The notes below the pieces were generated by a model. That model was not told where the DNA came from and ran no database searches. It worked only from the letters and a program-made list of their open reading frames with translations. This document shows positions 17,278-26,894 of a DNA stretch of 64,000 bases, piece by piece; within the stretch, counting starts at the first letter, position 1, and every line of letters begins with the position of its first letter. The translations under genes were made by a program, and so were the position numbers. Source of the stretch: Streptomyces triculaminicus (GTDB lineage Bacteria > Actinomycetota > Actinomycetes > Streptomycetales > Streptomycetaceae); the NCBI RefSeq assembly GCF_017349075.1, contig NZ_JAFMOF010000007.1, forward strand, positions 83,467-147,466, in the 5' to 3' direction.

Positions 17278-17892
17278 CTAGGCCTTCTTGTCCTTAGCGC
17301 GTGCCTCGAACTGACCGGTCTGGAGGAAGGCGACCCGATCCTCCGGAGTGCCCTTCAACGCCGCCTTGGCCGCAGCCTTCACGAAGGGTCCCCCCTCGTT
17401 GAAGATCCGCGAGATGAGGACATAGTTGTCCTCGTCCAGGGCCTTGAACTGACCGGCCTCCAGGAAGGCGACCCGGTCTTCCGGAGTGCCCTTCAGCGCG
17501 GCCTTGCCGGCCTCCTTCACCCCAGGACCACCGAAGTAGATGATCCGCGAGATGAGGACCTCGTTGTCGGTGTCTCTTTCCTCGAACTGACCGGTCTCGA
17601 GGAACTTCCTCATGTCCGCGGGCGTGCCATCGAGCGCCGCCTTACCCGCAGCCTTCACCCCCGGGCCTCCGAGGCTGATGATGCGCAGGATCTCGTTCCG
17701 GTCCTTCTCCACCTGCTGGTCCTTGCCGGTGGGCTCTTCGCTCTGCTGCACGGCGGTCTTCGTCACCGAGCTCTGGGCCGACGGTGTAGACGAACCCGTG
17801 GCGGCGCCATCAGCGAAGGCCGACGAGGTCAGCAGGACGGCCGGAGCGATGGCAGCCACGGTGATCACCGCGGCCATACGAGATAACTTCAA
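17278..17892 (-). CDS. Secreted protein with three ALF repeats
   Basis: 204 residues. The start chosen is TTG at 17892, 7 bases after GGTGGGG. It yields a clean signal peptide (MKLSRMAAVITVAAIAPAVL, cleavage after SAFA). A Ser/Thr-rich linker is followed by three tandem ~46-residue ALF repeats built on GGPGVKAAGKAALDGTPADM and TGQF. These are actinobacterial short repeats of unknown function, found in secreted proteins and some polymorphic toxins. The repeats are also visible in the DNA with a period of about 144 bp. A longer frame up to 18330 exists, but its extra part is antisense to a transposase relic. Role unknown; it acts outside the cell if exported. Confidence 0.85.
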   Translation of the reverse strand: MKLSRMAAVITVAAIAPAVLLTSSAFADGAATGSSTPSAQSSVTKTAVQQSEEPTGKDQQVEKDRNEILRIISLGGPGVKAAGKAALDGTPADMRKFLETGQFEERDTDNEVLISRIIYFGGPGVKEAGKAALKGTPEDRVAFLEAGQFKALDEDNYVLISRIFNEGGPFVKAAAKAALKGTPEDRVAFLQTGQFEARAKDKKA

Positions 17893-18132
17893 GGTATTCC
17901 CCACCCTTTTCGTGATATCTGTGCGTCGGCCAACTATAGGAGCCAAACCCGACTTGATCCACTGGTTAGATCCAGTGCTTGGCGGCTCCTTCCCATGGGC
18001 GCGCCGGCTATGGCTCCGCGTGCCCGCCGATCCTGCAGCCAACGAGGCAGGAGGTCTGAGCCTGCAGTGGACGCCCCTGAACGGTGTCTCGTGTCCGGGT
18101 GGTGGATCTGCCGTCGCGGGTTGGAGCTTTGT

Positions 18133-18430
18133 ATGGTGCGGCGGCATGAACTGACCAACACGCAATGGGAACGTATCGTTCCGCTGCTGCTGGCGACCGG
18201 CGGGCCGGGCGGGCGGTGAGCCGATGACCGCACGGTGGTCAACGGAGTGCTCTAGCGGACGCGGACCGGGATTCCCTGGCGTGACCTGCCCGAACGCTAC
18301 GGCCCCTGGTAGACCGTCTATGAACGCCACCGCCGCTGGTCTGCCGACGGGGCCTGGAAGATCCTGTGCGCCCTCCAGGCAGGCACCGATGCCTCCGCCC
18401 GAAACACGGACGGATCCTGGGTGGTCAACG
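18133..18430 (+). pseudogene. IS5-family transposase relic (N-terminal part)
   Basis: Starts MVRRHELTNTQWERIVPLLL, then stops at TGA. The same alignment continues as DDRTVVNGVL, stop, RTRTGIPWRDLPERYGPW, stop, TVYERHRRWSADGAW. This is the N-terminal domain of the IS5-type transposase also found intact at 58.9-59.8 kb (RHELTDSEWELLAPLI, GVSWRDLPERYGPWKTVYTRF). Several in-frame stops and loss of the catalytic C-terminal half make it dead. Confidence 0.8.
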
Positions 18431-18502
18431 CCGACGGGTGTAGCTCTGCTGGAGGGAGTCGCGACAGGGTTGGATGTCAGTGCTGCGTTTTAGGTTCGCT
18501 CC

Positions 18503-19156
18503 ATGACTCACATAGACCTTGGCGACTTCGATCAGGCGTGGGATCGCTTCACCTCCTGGCTGGCCACGAACTCGCCGGATGATTACGCCGCGTTGCGGCC
18601 GTCCGCCACCGCGCAGGAGATCACCGGGCTTGAAGCAGACCTTGGTTTCTCTCTTCACCCGGAGCTGAGAGCACTGCTTGAGCGGCACAACGGTGTCGCC
18701 GAGCTCCAGGCTGGTGTTGCGGTGGGCGACCAGCCAGGCGGCTTTCTGCCGCTGGGTCACCGGCTGAGCTGCACCAGCCGGATCGCTTCGCAGCACGTGG
18801 AGCTCGTCGAGTTCGGTGAGGAGAACCTTGCGTCCGAGCTGTGGGAGGAGGACGACCTCAGCGGGCATGCCCACCAGTGGGTCCCGTTCGCCCTCCCCAT
18901 CGACGGCGGCGTCGCCTTCGTCGACCACCGTCCCGGCCCGACGTACGGCCGCGTCTATGAGATGGGCATTGGTTCGGGCGCCGTCGACGCAACCGAGTGG
19001 GCGCCCAGCCTCGCTGGGCTGTTCAATGTTCTGGCCGACGCCCTTGAGACCGGGGCACCCTTCAGGTATTACTGGCCGGAGTTCCGAAGCACATCGTCGG
19101 ATCTGAGATGCCTCGAATGGGATATTCGGACTCGGACGTCCAGCAGTGGGACGTAG
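18503..19156 (+). CDS. SMI1/KNR4-family protein
   Basis: 217 residues. The core (ATAQEITGLEADLGFSLHPE, LRALLERHNGV near residue 55, then LPLGHRLSC and WVPFALPIDGGVAFVDHRPG) matches the SMI1/KNR4 (SUKH) superfamily. Many bacterial members are immunity proteins against nuclease-type polymorphic toxins. No toxin gene is adjacent; IS relics flank it on both sides, so it may be an orphan immunity gene. The last ~25 residues look variable and may be changed by the neighbouring relic. Confidence 0.82.
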   Translation: MTHIDLGDFDQAWDRFTSWLATNSPDDYAALRPSATAQEITGLEADLGFSLHPELRALLERHNGVAELQAGVAVGDQPGGFLPLGHRLSCTSRIASQHVELVEFGEENLASELWEEDDLSGHAHQWVPFALPIDGGVAFVDHRPGPTYGRVYEMGIGSGAVDATEWAPSLAGLFNVLADALETGAPFRYYWPEFRSTSSDLRCLEWDIRTRTSSSGT

Positions 19157-19164
19157 AGCGTTGA

Positions 19165-19717
19165 TCAGGTTGCGAGACGGTATCTGCCCTGGTCAGGGGA
19201 CGGGTAGACACGGCAGTTCTCGCGCGCAAGGTGGAAGCGCCAGTAGTCCTCGAGGTCCTGTTGCTGATGAGCGCGCGGAGTTTCAGGACGGCTTCGGCGC
19301 CCTCGAGACCCCATTGGGCGCCGGTGATGTCGAGGCGGTCGGTGATCAGATGCCGGCAGGCGCCCTCGGTCACGCCGGTCGCGATGGGCCAGCCTGCCGC
19401 GAGGGCACGGTCGTAGCGCAGGAACGCTTCCTTGCTGGTGAGTAGCGGATGCAGACGTCTGCGCCATGCCGCTGAGCTGGCGTCAGCTCCGCGGCGCCGG
19501 CCTGGTCTCCGATCGATTCGGCTGCCTGCAGGGCACCGGTGGCCAGGATGGTGAGCGCGTGGGCGGCGGCCCAGTCCTCGGCGGCGGGATCACCACTGTG
19601 GTGGAAGGACCAGGCCGCCTGCCACAGGTATTCGGGAAGGGTGTGGCTCGCCGGTAGGGACTGCTTGAGCTGGGGAGACGCGCGGCGGTCTGGGGTATCG
19701 CTTGCTCTCCTACTCAA
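19165..19717 (-). pseudogene. ISKra4-family transposase relic (C-terminal half)
   Basis: Reading on the minus strand and allowing frameshifts gives PEYLWQAAWSFHHSGDPAAE, then LTPAQRHGADVCIRY, then EGACRHLITDRLDITGAQWG with LEGAEAVLKLRALISN, then DYWRFHLARENCRVYPSPDQ. This is the typical C-terminal half of ISKra4-family transposases. At least two frameshifts and no N-terminal half. It abuts the GNAT gene, whose last codons overlap the relic's end. Confidence 0.78.
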
Positions 19718-20270
19718 GGCTGCCTATCGAGTGCAGTTGGGCGAACTCGTCAGCGAGTATGCCCATCATGACGAGGTCGTGGTGCCGGCTGGCGAGGAAC
19801 ACGTGATCGCGGAGGCGGCCCTCCTCGACGAAACCGAGCCGGCGATGAAGCTCCAGCGATGCCTCGTTATGGGCGAAGATCCGCGCTTCGCACTTGTGAT
19901 AGCGGCGCTCGGCGAACATGAAGCGCAACAGCAGCACCACAGCCTCTGCCGCGTAGCCTTTGCGGCGATGCTCAGCGCCGATCGTGACGCCGTACTCGAA
20001 CCAGCCCATCCGTGGGTCAGCGTGATGCGAGCCGACGGCACCGACTATTTCCCCCGTGTCGACTGCTTCGATCGCCAGCTGGAAGCAGTCACCGTCAGGT
20101 TTGGCAGCGGACTGCTCCTTCGCCCAGACGCGACAGCCCTCGGCGGACCGGGGTGGGTGCAGAACGTCTCCCAGTCGCTCCTCGTCCTCAGCGAAGCGCA
20201 TGAACGCGGACCAGTCATCGGGCTCAATACCGCGCAGGCGTACCCGCTTGCCCGTCCAAAACGATGTCAT
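19710..20270 (-). CDS. GNAT-family N-acetyltransferase (RimJ/RimL-like)
   Basis: 186 residues. The GNAT fold is complete: N-terminal RLRGIEPDDWSAFMRF; motif A FEYGVTIGAEHRRKGYAAEA (the Q/RxxGxG/A acetyl-CoA loop RRKGYA at about residues 102-107); motif B HNEASLELHRRLGFVEEGRL, as in RimJ/RimL-type enzymes. The substrate cannot be told from sequence; protein N-termini or small amines are typical. It is sandwiched between two ISKra4-type relics in the same orientation. Confidence 0.92.
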   Translation of the reverse strand: MTSFWTGKRVRLRGIEPDDWSAFMRFAEDEERLGDVLHPPRSAEGCRVWAKEQSAAKPDGDCFQLAIEAVDTGEIVGAVGSHHADPRMGWFEYGVTIGAEHRRKGYAAEAVVLLLRFMFAERRYHKCEARIFAHNEASLELHRRLGFVEEGRLRDHVFLASRHHDLVMMGILADEFAQLHSIGSLE

Positions 20271-20359
20271 CCCCTATTGGATCAAGGCCTGACATCTCAT
20301 GTCCATGCTTTCGGGAACCCTGGATAACCTGCACTTCGGGACCGCAGATCCCCATGACT

Positions 20360-20760
20360 GAAAGATGGTATGGATCAGGCCGTGGGGCGTATCCGTCTTG
20401 GTCAGGGGGTGGGTGGATGCGGCGGTGCTCGCGGGAGAGGTGAAAGCTCCGCCAGGGGTCGAGCTCCCTGCTGCTGATGAGCGCCGTAAGCGGCTTTCCG
20501 GGGCGCGGGCCGTGGGGCGTCCGGGCGCATGACGATGCCCTTGCCGTGCACCGAGAAAACCAGCAGCGTCTCGGCAGTGCACGGGGCGGGAGTCCGCGCG
20601 CGGTGGAAGGCGCCGATGTCCACCGCGGTGCCGATGACCAGGTCTGCGACCTGGTGGTTCCGATGGCGGGCCACCGCGGTCGTGGCGTCGAACGAGACCC
20701 GCACCGATTCCAGCACGGCCAGCCGCGCCAGCGCGTACGAGTGCGGCTGCGCTGGCAATG
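20360..20760 (-). pseudogene. ISKra4-family transposase relic with large internal deletion
   Basis: The upstream part encodes SYALARLAVLESVRVSFDAT, VADLVIGTAVDIGAF and TAETLLVFSVHGKGIVMRPD, all from the N-terminal half of ISKra4 transposases. It then jumps, in another frame, to LTALISSRELDPWRSFHLSR and EHRRIHPPPDQDGY, the extreme C-terminus. Roughly the middle half of the gene is missing. With the relic at 19165-19717 it brackets the GNAT gene. Confidence 0.75.
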
Positions 20761-20966
20761 ACAGGGCTGTGTCGCCGGGTAGATGGTGATGGTGCCGGGC
20801 CTCCGCCAGGCGCCCCGGCGGACAGTCACGGCCCCGAACAGCGACCGTTGCCGAGCCTGAGCACCCAGCCGCCCTGTGGTGAGCCCCGCCCCTGGTGCTC
20901 GCCAGGGTGCGGGACCGGCTGTCGGACCGCTGTGCTCGGTGCGGGGCAGGCAGCGCGAGTGTCTTG

Positions 20967-22304
20967 TCAGGCGGCGGGTATGGCGAAGGCTCGTGCGGCG
21001 CGCTTGAGCAGTCGTGGATTGGTGAGTGTCCTGGGGTGAGCCTTCATATGGAGGACATCCATGAAGGCCTGGTTCACGACCGGGTCGAAGATCGAGGCGA
21101 CCATGACCTTGTCGCCTGCCCAGCGAAGGAGGCGGTACCCCGGCGGGTAGGGACCGGTGACATGAGGCTGGGCGAGGTCGGCGGTCGAGGACAACTGCCA
21201 GGCGGCGTCGACGACTGCTCTGGCCCGCCTGAAGTACCCCCACATGCTGTCCTGGGGCCGGCCTCCGGTTTGGAGGTGGGCGGAGAGGCATGAGGCCTGC
21301 AATGTGGCGAGGGTGAGGCCTTGGCCGTAGATGGGGTTCACCGAGGCGAGTGCGTCACCTATGGCCATCAGGCCTCGGGGGAGGCGGCCGAGGCTGGCGA
21401 AGTCACGCTTGATGCTTTCCCGGAAGTGGTAGGTCTTGACCTCGTTGTCCACCATGGCGCACTGGTTCGCAACCTCCTGCAGAGGGGGGACGCACCGGCG
21501 CATGCGGGTCAGGAACTGTTCGGGGTCACGGCTGGGGCGGTAGTCGGTGTAGCCGGCCAGGACGACGCTCCACCGGTTTCCCTCTACTGCCGTCAGGGCT
21601 CCCGGCTCGGTGATCGCGGGCCGGTAGCTGCTCGCCGGGCCTGGAGTGGCCTGCGCCATCTGGGTGCCGGGAAGCTCGTCACCGCGCTGGAAGAACGCCG
21701 TGGCATAGCCGAGGTCCACGCGCAGACGGTGCAAAGGGGGCTGTTCCCAGCCGTGGTGCTCCAGCCAGCTGCTCAGCCGGCTCGAGCGCCCCATGGCGTC
21801 GACCACCAGGTCGGCGGCGAGCTCCCCGTCGGGTGTGGCGGAGTGTCGGCCGTCGGATGCCGATGAAAAGCGTACGCCGCGGACCTGATCGCCGCTGATG
21901 ATCAGGTCGCGTGCCTGAGCTGTCCTGAGCTCTACGTTGGGCAGCGCCGCAACGCGGCTTCGGAGATGGGCTTCGATGAACGGGCGTGTGGCGCCGATCA
22001 TCTCGGTGTCGGGGACAGGGACCTTGAGGATGTTGTCGACGTAGAACTGGATGGCTGTGCCGGTCCCCAGTTGCGCGCCGTCCGCGATGAGCTCCTTGAC
22101 GATGCCGGGGAACCAGCGCTCGAGCTGCATGTGCCCCATGGCGAGGAGTGCGTGGAGCTGAGCTCGGTGGGGCGCTCCTGGGCCCAGTCCGTTCTCGGAT
22201 ATCTCGTCTTGTTCGAGGATGACGACTTCGTCGGCGTGGTCGCTTAGTACGCGAGCGGCCATTAAGCCGGCGAAGCTTCCACCCATGACAACTACTCGTC
22301 GCAT
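20967..22304 (-). CDS. FAD-dependent monooxygenase
   Basis: 445 residues. The N-terminal dinucleotide fold VVVMGGSFAGLMAARVLSDH, followed by VVILEQDE, binds the ADP part of FAD. The second FAD motif GDALASVNPIYGQGLTLATL lies at about residue 300. Overall this resembles geranylgeranyl-reductase/squalene-epoxidase-like and other flavin oxygenases of secondary metabolism. The start ATG at 22304 gives an intact first beta strand. It lies 173 bp downstream of the membrane-protein gene on the same strand, occupying the place the P450 has in the first module. Substrate unknown. Confidence 0.92.
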   Translation of the reverse strand: MRRVVVMGGSFAGLMAARVLSDHADEVVILEQDEISENGLGPGAPHRAQLHALLAMGHMQLERWFPGIVKELIADGAQLGTGTAIQFYVDNILKVPVPDTEMIGATRPFIEAHLRSRVAALPNVELRTAQARDLIISGDQVRGVRFSSASDGRHSATPDGELAADLVVDAMGRSSRLSSWLEHHGWEQPPLHRLRVDLGYATAFFQRGDELPGTQMAQATPGPASSYRPAITEPGALTAVEGNRWSVVLAGYTDYRPSRDPEQFLTRMRRCVPPLQEVANQCAMVDNEVKTYHFRESIKRDFASLGRLPRGLMAIGDALASVNPIYGQGLTLATLQASCLSAHLQTGGRPQDSMWGYFRRARAVVDAAWQLSSTADLAQPHVTGPYPPGYRLLRWAGDKVMVASIFDPVVNQAFMDVLHMKAHPRTLTNPRLLKRAARAFAIPAA

Positions 22305-22477
22305 GAAACCCCCACTCGGCGGATGGTGTCCGCATTGTCGTTAGCGCCGGAAAGAACTCCGTTGGTTCTTTGCGGTGTTGGGACACTATCGCGGTGTCTT
22401 GGCCGGGCATTGCGCGGAGGCAGGCGGTGTGACGTTTGCGTGGTGTCCGGCTGAAGCGCTCGCTGGTCTGGTCCTGG

Positions 22478-23749
22478 TCAGGGCATGGCAGGCTCGGTCC
22501 CCTGCGTGCAGGCGTGCAGGGCCGCGGTGACCAGCGGGTGGTGCAGGGCCTGGGCCACGCGCAGCAGCCGGGCGCGTTCATCGGCGGCGGGTGTGTTCTC
22601 GCCGGGGATGGGGGCAGCCTTCTGCTCCGGTGGCGTGAGCCGGCCCGGTCGTCCTGCTGTGCTCGCTGCTTGTCGGGCGGCCTGCAAGCGTTCGGAGGCG
22701 AAGCAGAGGGCCGCGGCCGTCGCGATCGCTTCGAGTTCGTGCGGGGGCAGGGGCTTGCCGTCATTGCTCTGGAAGTCGCGGGCGTGCAGCGCGTGGACGG
22801 CTTCGACGGGGGCCTGGGATCCCCAGCGGCGGAGTGCCCGGATGCCGTCGAGGATTTCGATCACCCTGCGGTGCAGGTTGAAGCCGGCGTTCCATCCCAG
22901 GCGGTGGCTGCGGGCGCTGTGCTCGGAGAAGGCGAGTTCGTGATCGACGCCGGCCACCACCAGCTCCCACAGGGGCTGCAGTGCCCGGATGTCTCGCCAT
23001 TCCTTGAGCCAGGCGCTCACTGCCGCGCCCGATAGCCCGTAGCTGGCGATCAGGGCTCCGGTCGCGCCGAAGGAGGAGCCCAGGACGCCGACGGTGTCCA
23101 GGGCATGGCTGCCCAGTGCTGCGCAGATGATGGCCGGGGCGTTGCACACCGCGTAGGCGAAGTAGAAGAGGTTGGCGACGCCGATGGCGCGGACGGCGTG
23201 CTGCAGGGTGGGGTCGTCCAGCGTCATCTTGTGGCAGTGGCGCCAGGCGCTGAGTGTGCCGCAGGTGAGCATGGTCAGGAAGATGGTGAGGAAGAGGAGA
23301 ATCAGCGGGTCGTGGGCGAAGTTCGTGTTGAATTTGAGCGGATCGGCCGGGCCGCTGAGGTCGGCGGAGCAGAAGGTGACGGCCATGACGACGGCGGCTG
23401 CCACGTACGCGGTGCTCCATGCCGTGATGGTGCGGCGGACCTTTCCTGGTGTCTGCCGTAGTCGCGGATTCCACAGCAGGGCCAGCAGGTGGAGGTGGGC
23501 GAAGCAGGTGAGGATGCCGATGTAGACCGGCAGGGTTGCGAAGCTGGGCTGGCCGACGGCTTCTCCCAGAGCGCGGTAGCCGACGGGAGCTGCCGTCAGG
23601 TAGACCGCGACGCAGCACACGAAGGTTGTGGTGATCAGGACCAGTGTGGGGGTGGGGTCGCGCAGGGCGGCCAGTCCTTTCCAGCAGGCGATCACGCAGG
23701 TGATGAGGCAGATGGTCAGGTAGGCGATGTTTGAGGCGTGCTCAGACAC
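22478..23749 (-). CDS. Multi-pass membrane protein, MAB_1171c/DUF6545 family (second copy)
   Basis: 423 residues. About seven N-terminal membrane segments (roughly 8-24, 36-53, 70-92, 107-127, 149-170, 190-212, 220-242) precede a soluble helical C-terminal half. RDIRALQPLWELVVAGVDHE and NLHRRVIEILDGIRALR correspond to the AYREITPFHRDV and LYRCLVEIRDAQWAL segments of the 2288-3478 protein. It overlaps the metallopeptidase gene by 8 bp, exactly as in the first module. Function unknown; a sensor or transporter role is inference. Confidence 0.83.
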   Translation of the reverse strand: MSEHASNIAYLTICLITCVIACWKGLAALRDPTPTLVLITTTFVCCVAVYLTAAPVGYRALGEAVGQPSFATLPVYIGILTCFAHLHLLALLWNPRLRQTPGKVRRTITAWSTAYVAAAVVMAVTFCSADLSGPADPLKFNTNFAHDPLILLFLTIFLTMLTCGTLSAWRHCHKMTLDDPTLQHAVRAIGVANLFYFAYAVCNAPAIICAALGSHALDTVGVLGSSFGATGALIASYGLSGAAVSAWLKEWRDIRALQPLWELVVAGVDHELAFSEHSARSHRLGWNAGFNLHRRVIEILDGIRALRRWGSQAPVEAVHALHARDFQSNDGKPLPPHELEAIATAAALCFASERLQAARQAASTAGRPGRLTPPEQKAAPIPGENTPAADERARLLRVAQALHHPLVTAALHACTQGTEPAMP

Positions 23750-24377
23750 CCGTTCTCCTGTGCGTAAGGGTTGAGGTGATGAGGCCGTCGGTGTTGCGGT
23801 CGCGGCGGAGTCGTAGGTGTCGCTGCAGCATGACGGTGGCGAACGCCTCGGCTCTGCGCTCGTGAGCGCTGTCGTAGTGCGATCGGGTCAGGACTTGAAG
23901 GACGGGGCCTGGTTTGAGCCCTGGGAGGAGTCGGCGGACGGTTTCCTCGGTCATGGGTTGGTCGTTGTCGTCGCCGCTGGGATGTTCTTCCCAGAGGTGG
24001 AAGAGCTCGTGAAGTTGTGCGTGGAGGCGTGTGAGCTCGGCCGCGTTCGCGTCGACGACGATGTGGTCACGGTCTCTGCCTCTGGCGCAGAACGCGGAGA
24101 CCTCGGGTGGGAGGGGTACCGCGGTCACGGTGATGGGCTTGGCGCGCTTCGTGGCGACCGCGTCCACGAGATCTTGTATGTCCCTGATGCCGGAGAGTCC
24201 GAGGTCTCGGTGGATGAGCCGGGTGATCGACCAGGTGGCGACGAGTATGGCGCACTGTTCCCGCAGGGCTCTCCAGAGGGAACCGGGCGGTTGGTTCGTA
24301 TCTGTGCCCGGAGGCTCCCGCTCCGGCTCGGGTGATGGGTCGTCAGCCCGGCGTCGCCTGCTGAAGGGCTTGGACAT
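23742..24377 (-). CDS. ImmA/IrrE-like metallopeptidase (second copy)
   Basis: 211 residues. The HExxH motif is LHELFHLWEEH (His123, Glu124, His127), with a downstream HERRAEAFATVML helix (about residue 180) that can supply the third zinc ligand. A Pro/charged N-terminal extension of about 30 residues is absent from the first copy. The order peptidase then membrane protein and the 8-bp overlap repeat the arrangement at 3471-4046. The XRE-type partner is not immediately upstream but lies about 0.8 kb away on the same strand. Confidence 0.8.
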   Translation of the reverse strand: MSKPFSRRRRADDPSPEPEREPPGTDTNQPPGSLWRALREQCAILVATWSITRLIHRDLGLSGIRDIQDLVDAVATKRAKPITVTAVPLPPEVSAFCARGRDRDHIVVDANAAELTRLHAQLHELFHLWEEHPSGDDNDQPMTEETVRRLLPGLKPGPVLQVLTRSHYDSAHERRAEAFATVMLQRHLRLRRDRNTDGLITSTLTHRRTGV

Positions 24378-25197
24378 GGTCGGTTGACTGGCCTATTTCC
24401 GCGCGATTCCGCAGCGACACATCGAGGAACATTTGTTCGTTCTGCGGCCGTAAACCTACCTGTCTGTGAACAGCTGGCAGCGCAACGTGCCACATCGTGT
24501 CCGAATTTGCATATATGAGCTGTCGCGGGGTGAAGGTGATGGCCGAGAAGAGACCTCGCGTCGGGGCCTCCCGGTCCCCGGCCGCAGTGGTGGGCGGTGC
24601 CAGCCACCCTCCAGGACCGGAGTCAGGCGGTCCGGTTTGAGTTCGTGCGGAACTCGTCGCCTCGGCAGGGGCAATGGGTCCGGACGGACAGCCGCCATTG
24701 TCTGCGCATCCATCGGACGGGTTTGAGTACGAGTACTCACGACGCCGTGCACTCGCTCAGGAGAACGTGGCCTGGTGAGCACAACAGTCGAACTCAGAGG
24801 CGGGCGTGCCCTGGGCGCCGCCGGGCCGCCACTCCCTGCCCAGGCCTGCCTGCCCGGACTCCCTCTGCCGGGCCACAAGGCTTGCGCCACCTCTGCCGTC
24901 GGCCGCACCGCTGGTCGGCGAAGTGGGCGTCGTCTGCGCAGGCCAGCGACTGGTCCCCACAGGTGGTCCCGGGAGCCGGAGCGTGTGGGCACTCGGCATC
25001 AGTCAGGTCGTGATGCACGCCGCCGGCGGCTGGTTCACGTTCGGCCTGAGAAGCGCCAAGTGGGATGCCCACCAGCTCTTTCCGCAGGGCGCCCGCCGCA
25101 TGGGCGCGACCGGCGACAGACTGCTGCTCGCACAGTGTCCCGTTCACGGAACCGGACATCGCTCGCGCCACGACGGCCACCGCTCGTCGATGGTCGC
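24378..25197. other. Intergenic 0.8 kb separating peptidase and regulator of the second module
   Basis: No frame on either strand gives a recognisable protein or a good ribosome-binding site. The position suggests an insertion or scar that separated the XRE gene from the peptidase gene, which overlap in the first module. It may also hold the promoter of the peptidase-led operon (A/T-rich tract at about 24410-24520). Confidence 0.5.
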
Positions 25198-25938
25198 TCA
25201 GACCTCGGCGGCCGAGGAACGGGCGGGTTTTTCCTCCTCTGGGCGGGCCAGGCCCAGGAGACCACGAAGCACCGGGAAGATACGCCTGCGGCTCTTGGTG
25301 GGCAGTGCCCGGATTTCCTCCGTGAGCTCACGGAGCTCAGGGTCCTCCCTGTCCCCCTCCGGCTCTGCCAGAGCGACGGTAAGAGCCGCGCGAAGCTCAC
25401 GGTCGAGCTTGCTGTCCTCACCGCTCGCTCCACTGCGCATGGCGAGCCGGGTGATGCCCTGGCCTTTGAGCAGCGCGAGATGGGTGAGCTGCTCGTGGAT
25501 GGGCTGCAGCGCCCGGCGAAGCGCTTGCCGGTCGGTGGCGGTGAAGAAGCCTGGCTGAACCGCGAAGAACCGCTCGAGCTTGCTGACGCCTGCCAGCCCA
25601 GGCATGCGCTGGCCGTTCAGCAGGAATCCGACCTGCCCTTTGGAGATGCCGGCTCCCTGGCCGATCTCGTCGAGGGTGTACTTCTTGCCATTGGGCTTGC
25701 GGCGGGTTTCCCTCAGGAAGATGAGGCGTCGCTGGAACGTCTGGCTAAGGTCTTCGGGGCCGGCTTCCTCTCCGGCGAGGAGGCCGCGTACGCGTTCGAC
25801 GGTGAGTCCTGTGTCGTAGGAGATCTTGTCGAGGTCGATGACCTCGCGGCTGAGGCCGAGCACGTGCAGTAGCTCGTCGACCGATGCGATGCCCCTCTCG
25901 AGATCATCCGCATGAAGCGCGTCGAGGGCGTCGGTCAT
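25198..25938 (-). CDS. HTH (XRE-like) transcriptional regulator
   Basis: 246 residues. The central helix-turn-helix is KKYTLDEIGQGAGISKGQVG followed by FLLNGQRMPGLAGVSKLERF (about residues 90-130). An N-terminal helical part includes a second short HTH-like segment (LDKISYDTGLTVERVRGLL), and the C-terminal region is acidic and helical. It is the probable regulator of the second module, by analogy with the XRE gene of the first, although it is larger and not directly related in sequence as far as I can see. ATG start at 25938. Confidence 0.83.
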   Translation of the reverse strand: MTDALDALHADDLERGIASVDELLHVLGLSREVIDLDKISYDTGLTVERVRGLLAGEEAGPEDLSQTFQRRLIFLRETRRKPNGKKYTLDEIGQGAGISKGQVGFLLNGQRMPGLAGVSKLERFFAVQPGFFTATDRQALRRALQPIHEQLTHLALLKGQGITRLAMRSGASGEDSKLDRELRAALTVALAEPEGDREDPELRELTEEIRALPTKSRRRIFPVLRGLLGLARPEEEKPARSSAAEV

Positions 25939-26079
25939 GGCCGGGGTGCTCTCCTGGTTCGGGCGTAGGTGAAGTGCTCACACGCACAAGTTCGTCAGAG
26001 GTTATCCGGCGCTGGCCGCTCACGCCATGCTGCACATACACGATGGTGGCCCCGGAGTGAGGTAGACACGCCCAGCTCT

Positions 26080-26096
26080 ACAATTGTTGACATTGT
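26080..26096. promoter_or_regulatory. Possible operator upstream of the HTH gene
   Basis: ACAATTGTTGACATTGT is an inverted repeat of ACAAT/ATTGT with 7 bases between, and contains ACAATTGT as an inner palindrome. It is conspicuous as A/T-rich sequence, 142 bp upstream of the minus-strand HTH start. It also contains TTGACA on the plus strand. Function is only inferred. Confidence 0.35.
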
Positions 26097-26383
26097 GTCG
26101 CGGGCCCAGCATGATCCCGTACGTCGACAACCCTGTGTGGAGGCGCTCTCCAGCGCCTCCACCGTCCGTGCCGCTGCGGGGGGCTAAAAGGTGATCAACG
26201 AGTCGTGCTGGGCGGGACGGTGTCTGACCTCCGTCGGCGCGACCACCGCTCTGCCTCGGACAGTCAGAGGCCAACCGCACACACCAGGAAACGTGCCACC
26301 AGCGCAATGCAGGGCAGCACCGAAGGCGGCCACCGCGCCGCACGCGACCTGACACCCCGCACGACCGCTGGGCAAGAAGACGC

Positions 26384-26716
26384 TCACCCTGCCGACGAGT
26401 AGTCGGCAGTGCGAGAGAACGCCCGAACGGCCGCATCAAGGGGGGCTAGCCGATGAGCAGCGACCGACGGAAGATCCAGCGTGCCGTAAAGCGCCCGGGG
26501 TTCGATAACACCGCTCACAGGGAGGCTGCGGCGATCGGACTCCTTCACCAGGGGGTACTCGGAATCGGTGTACGACTGCGCAACCATCTCTCCGCCGCTC
26601 ACATGAACGTCCCGACCCGGCTGACGGCGGAAGAGGACAAGATTCCACTCAACCTGCGCGGTGCTCTTCGCCACTCCCGCTCCCACGGCGGCTCGCATCC
26701 TGAGCCCCCGCAGCAC
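26384..26716 (-). CDS. Doubtful hypothetical protein
   Basis: 110-residue frame containing AQVEWNLVLFRRQPGRDVHV and VAQSYTDSEYPLVKESDRRS, which look somewhat protein-like. No family, domain or strong ribosome-binding site is recognised. The surrounding 25939-26894 region otherwise holds nothing convincing. Confidence 0.25.
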   Translation of the reverse strand: MLRGLRMRAAVGAGVAKSTAQVEWNLVLFRRQPGRDVHVSGGEMVAQSYTDSEYPLVKESDRRSLPVSGVIEPRALYGTLDLPSVAAHRLAPLDAAVRAFSRTADYSSAG

Positions 26717-26894
26717 CAGTGACTCCTGCCATCGCGCAGCCGCCGGCGGAGCCCCAGGCAGTCGGCTCTCACCCTCTGGTAACCACGCGGGCCGTGTAAC
26801 GGCCTCACATCACTGGCACTTCTGCCAGCCGTAAGGCCCGTCTTCGTCTCCCGGCGCGACGAGCCTACTTCGCGCTACCCCGAAACGGATCGCC

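Noticed and set aside
26215..26245. CTGACCTCCGTCGGCGCGACC resembles the decayed CRISPR repeat core
   Set aside because: Single copy with no neighbour 61 bp away on either side; the match is limited to GC-rich sequence and is likely chance.
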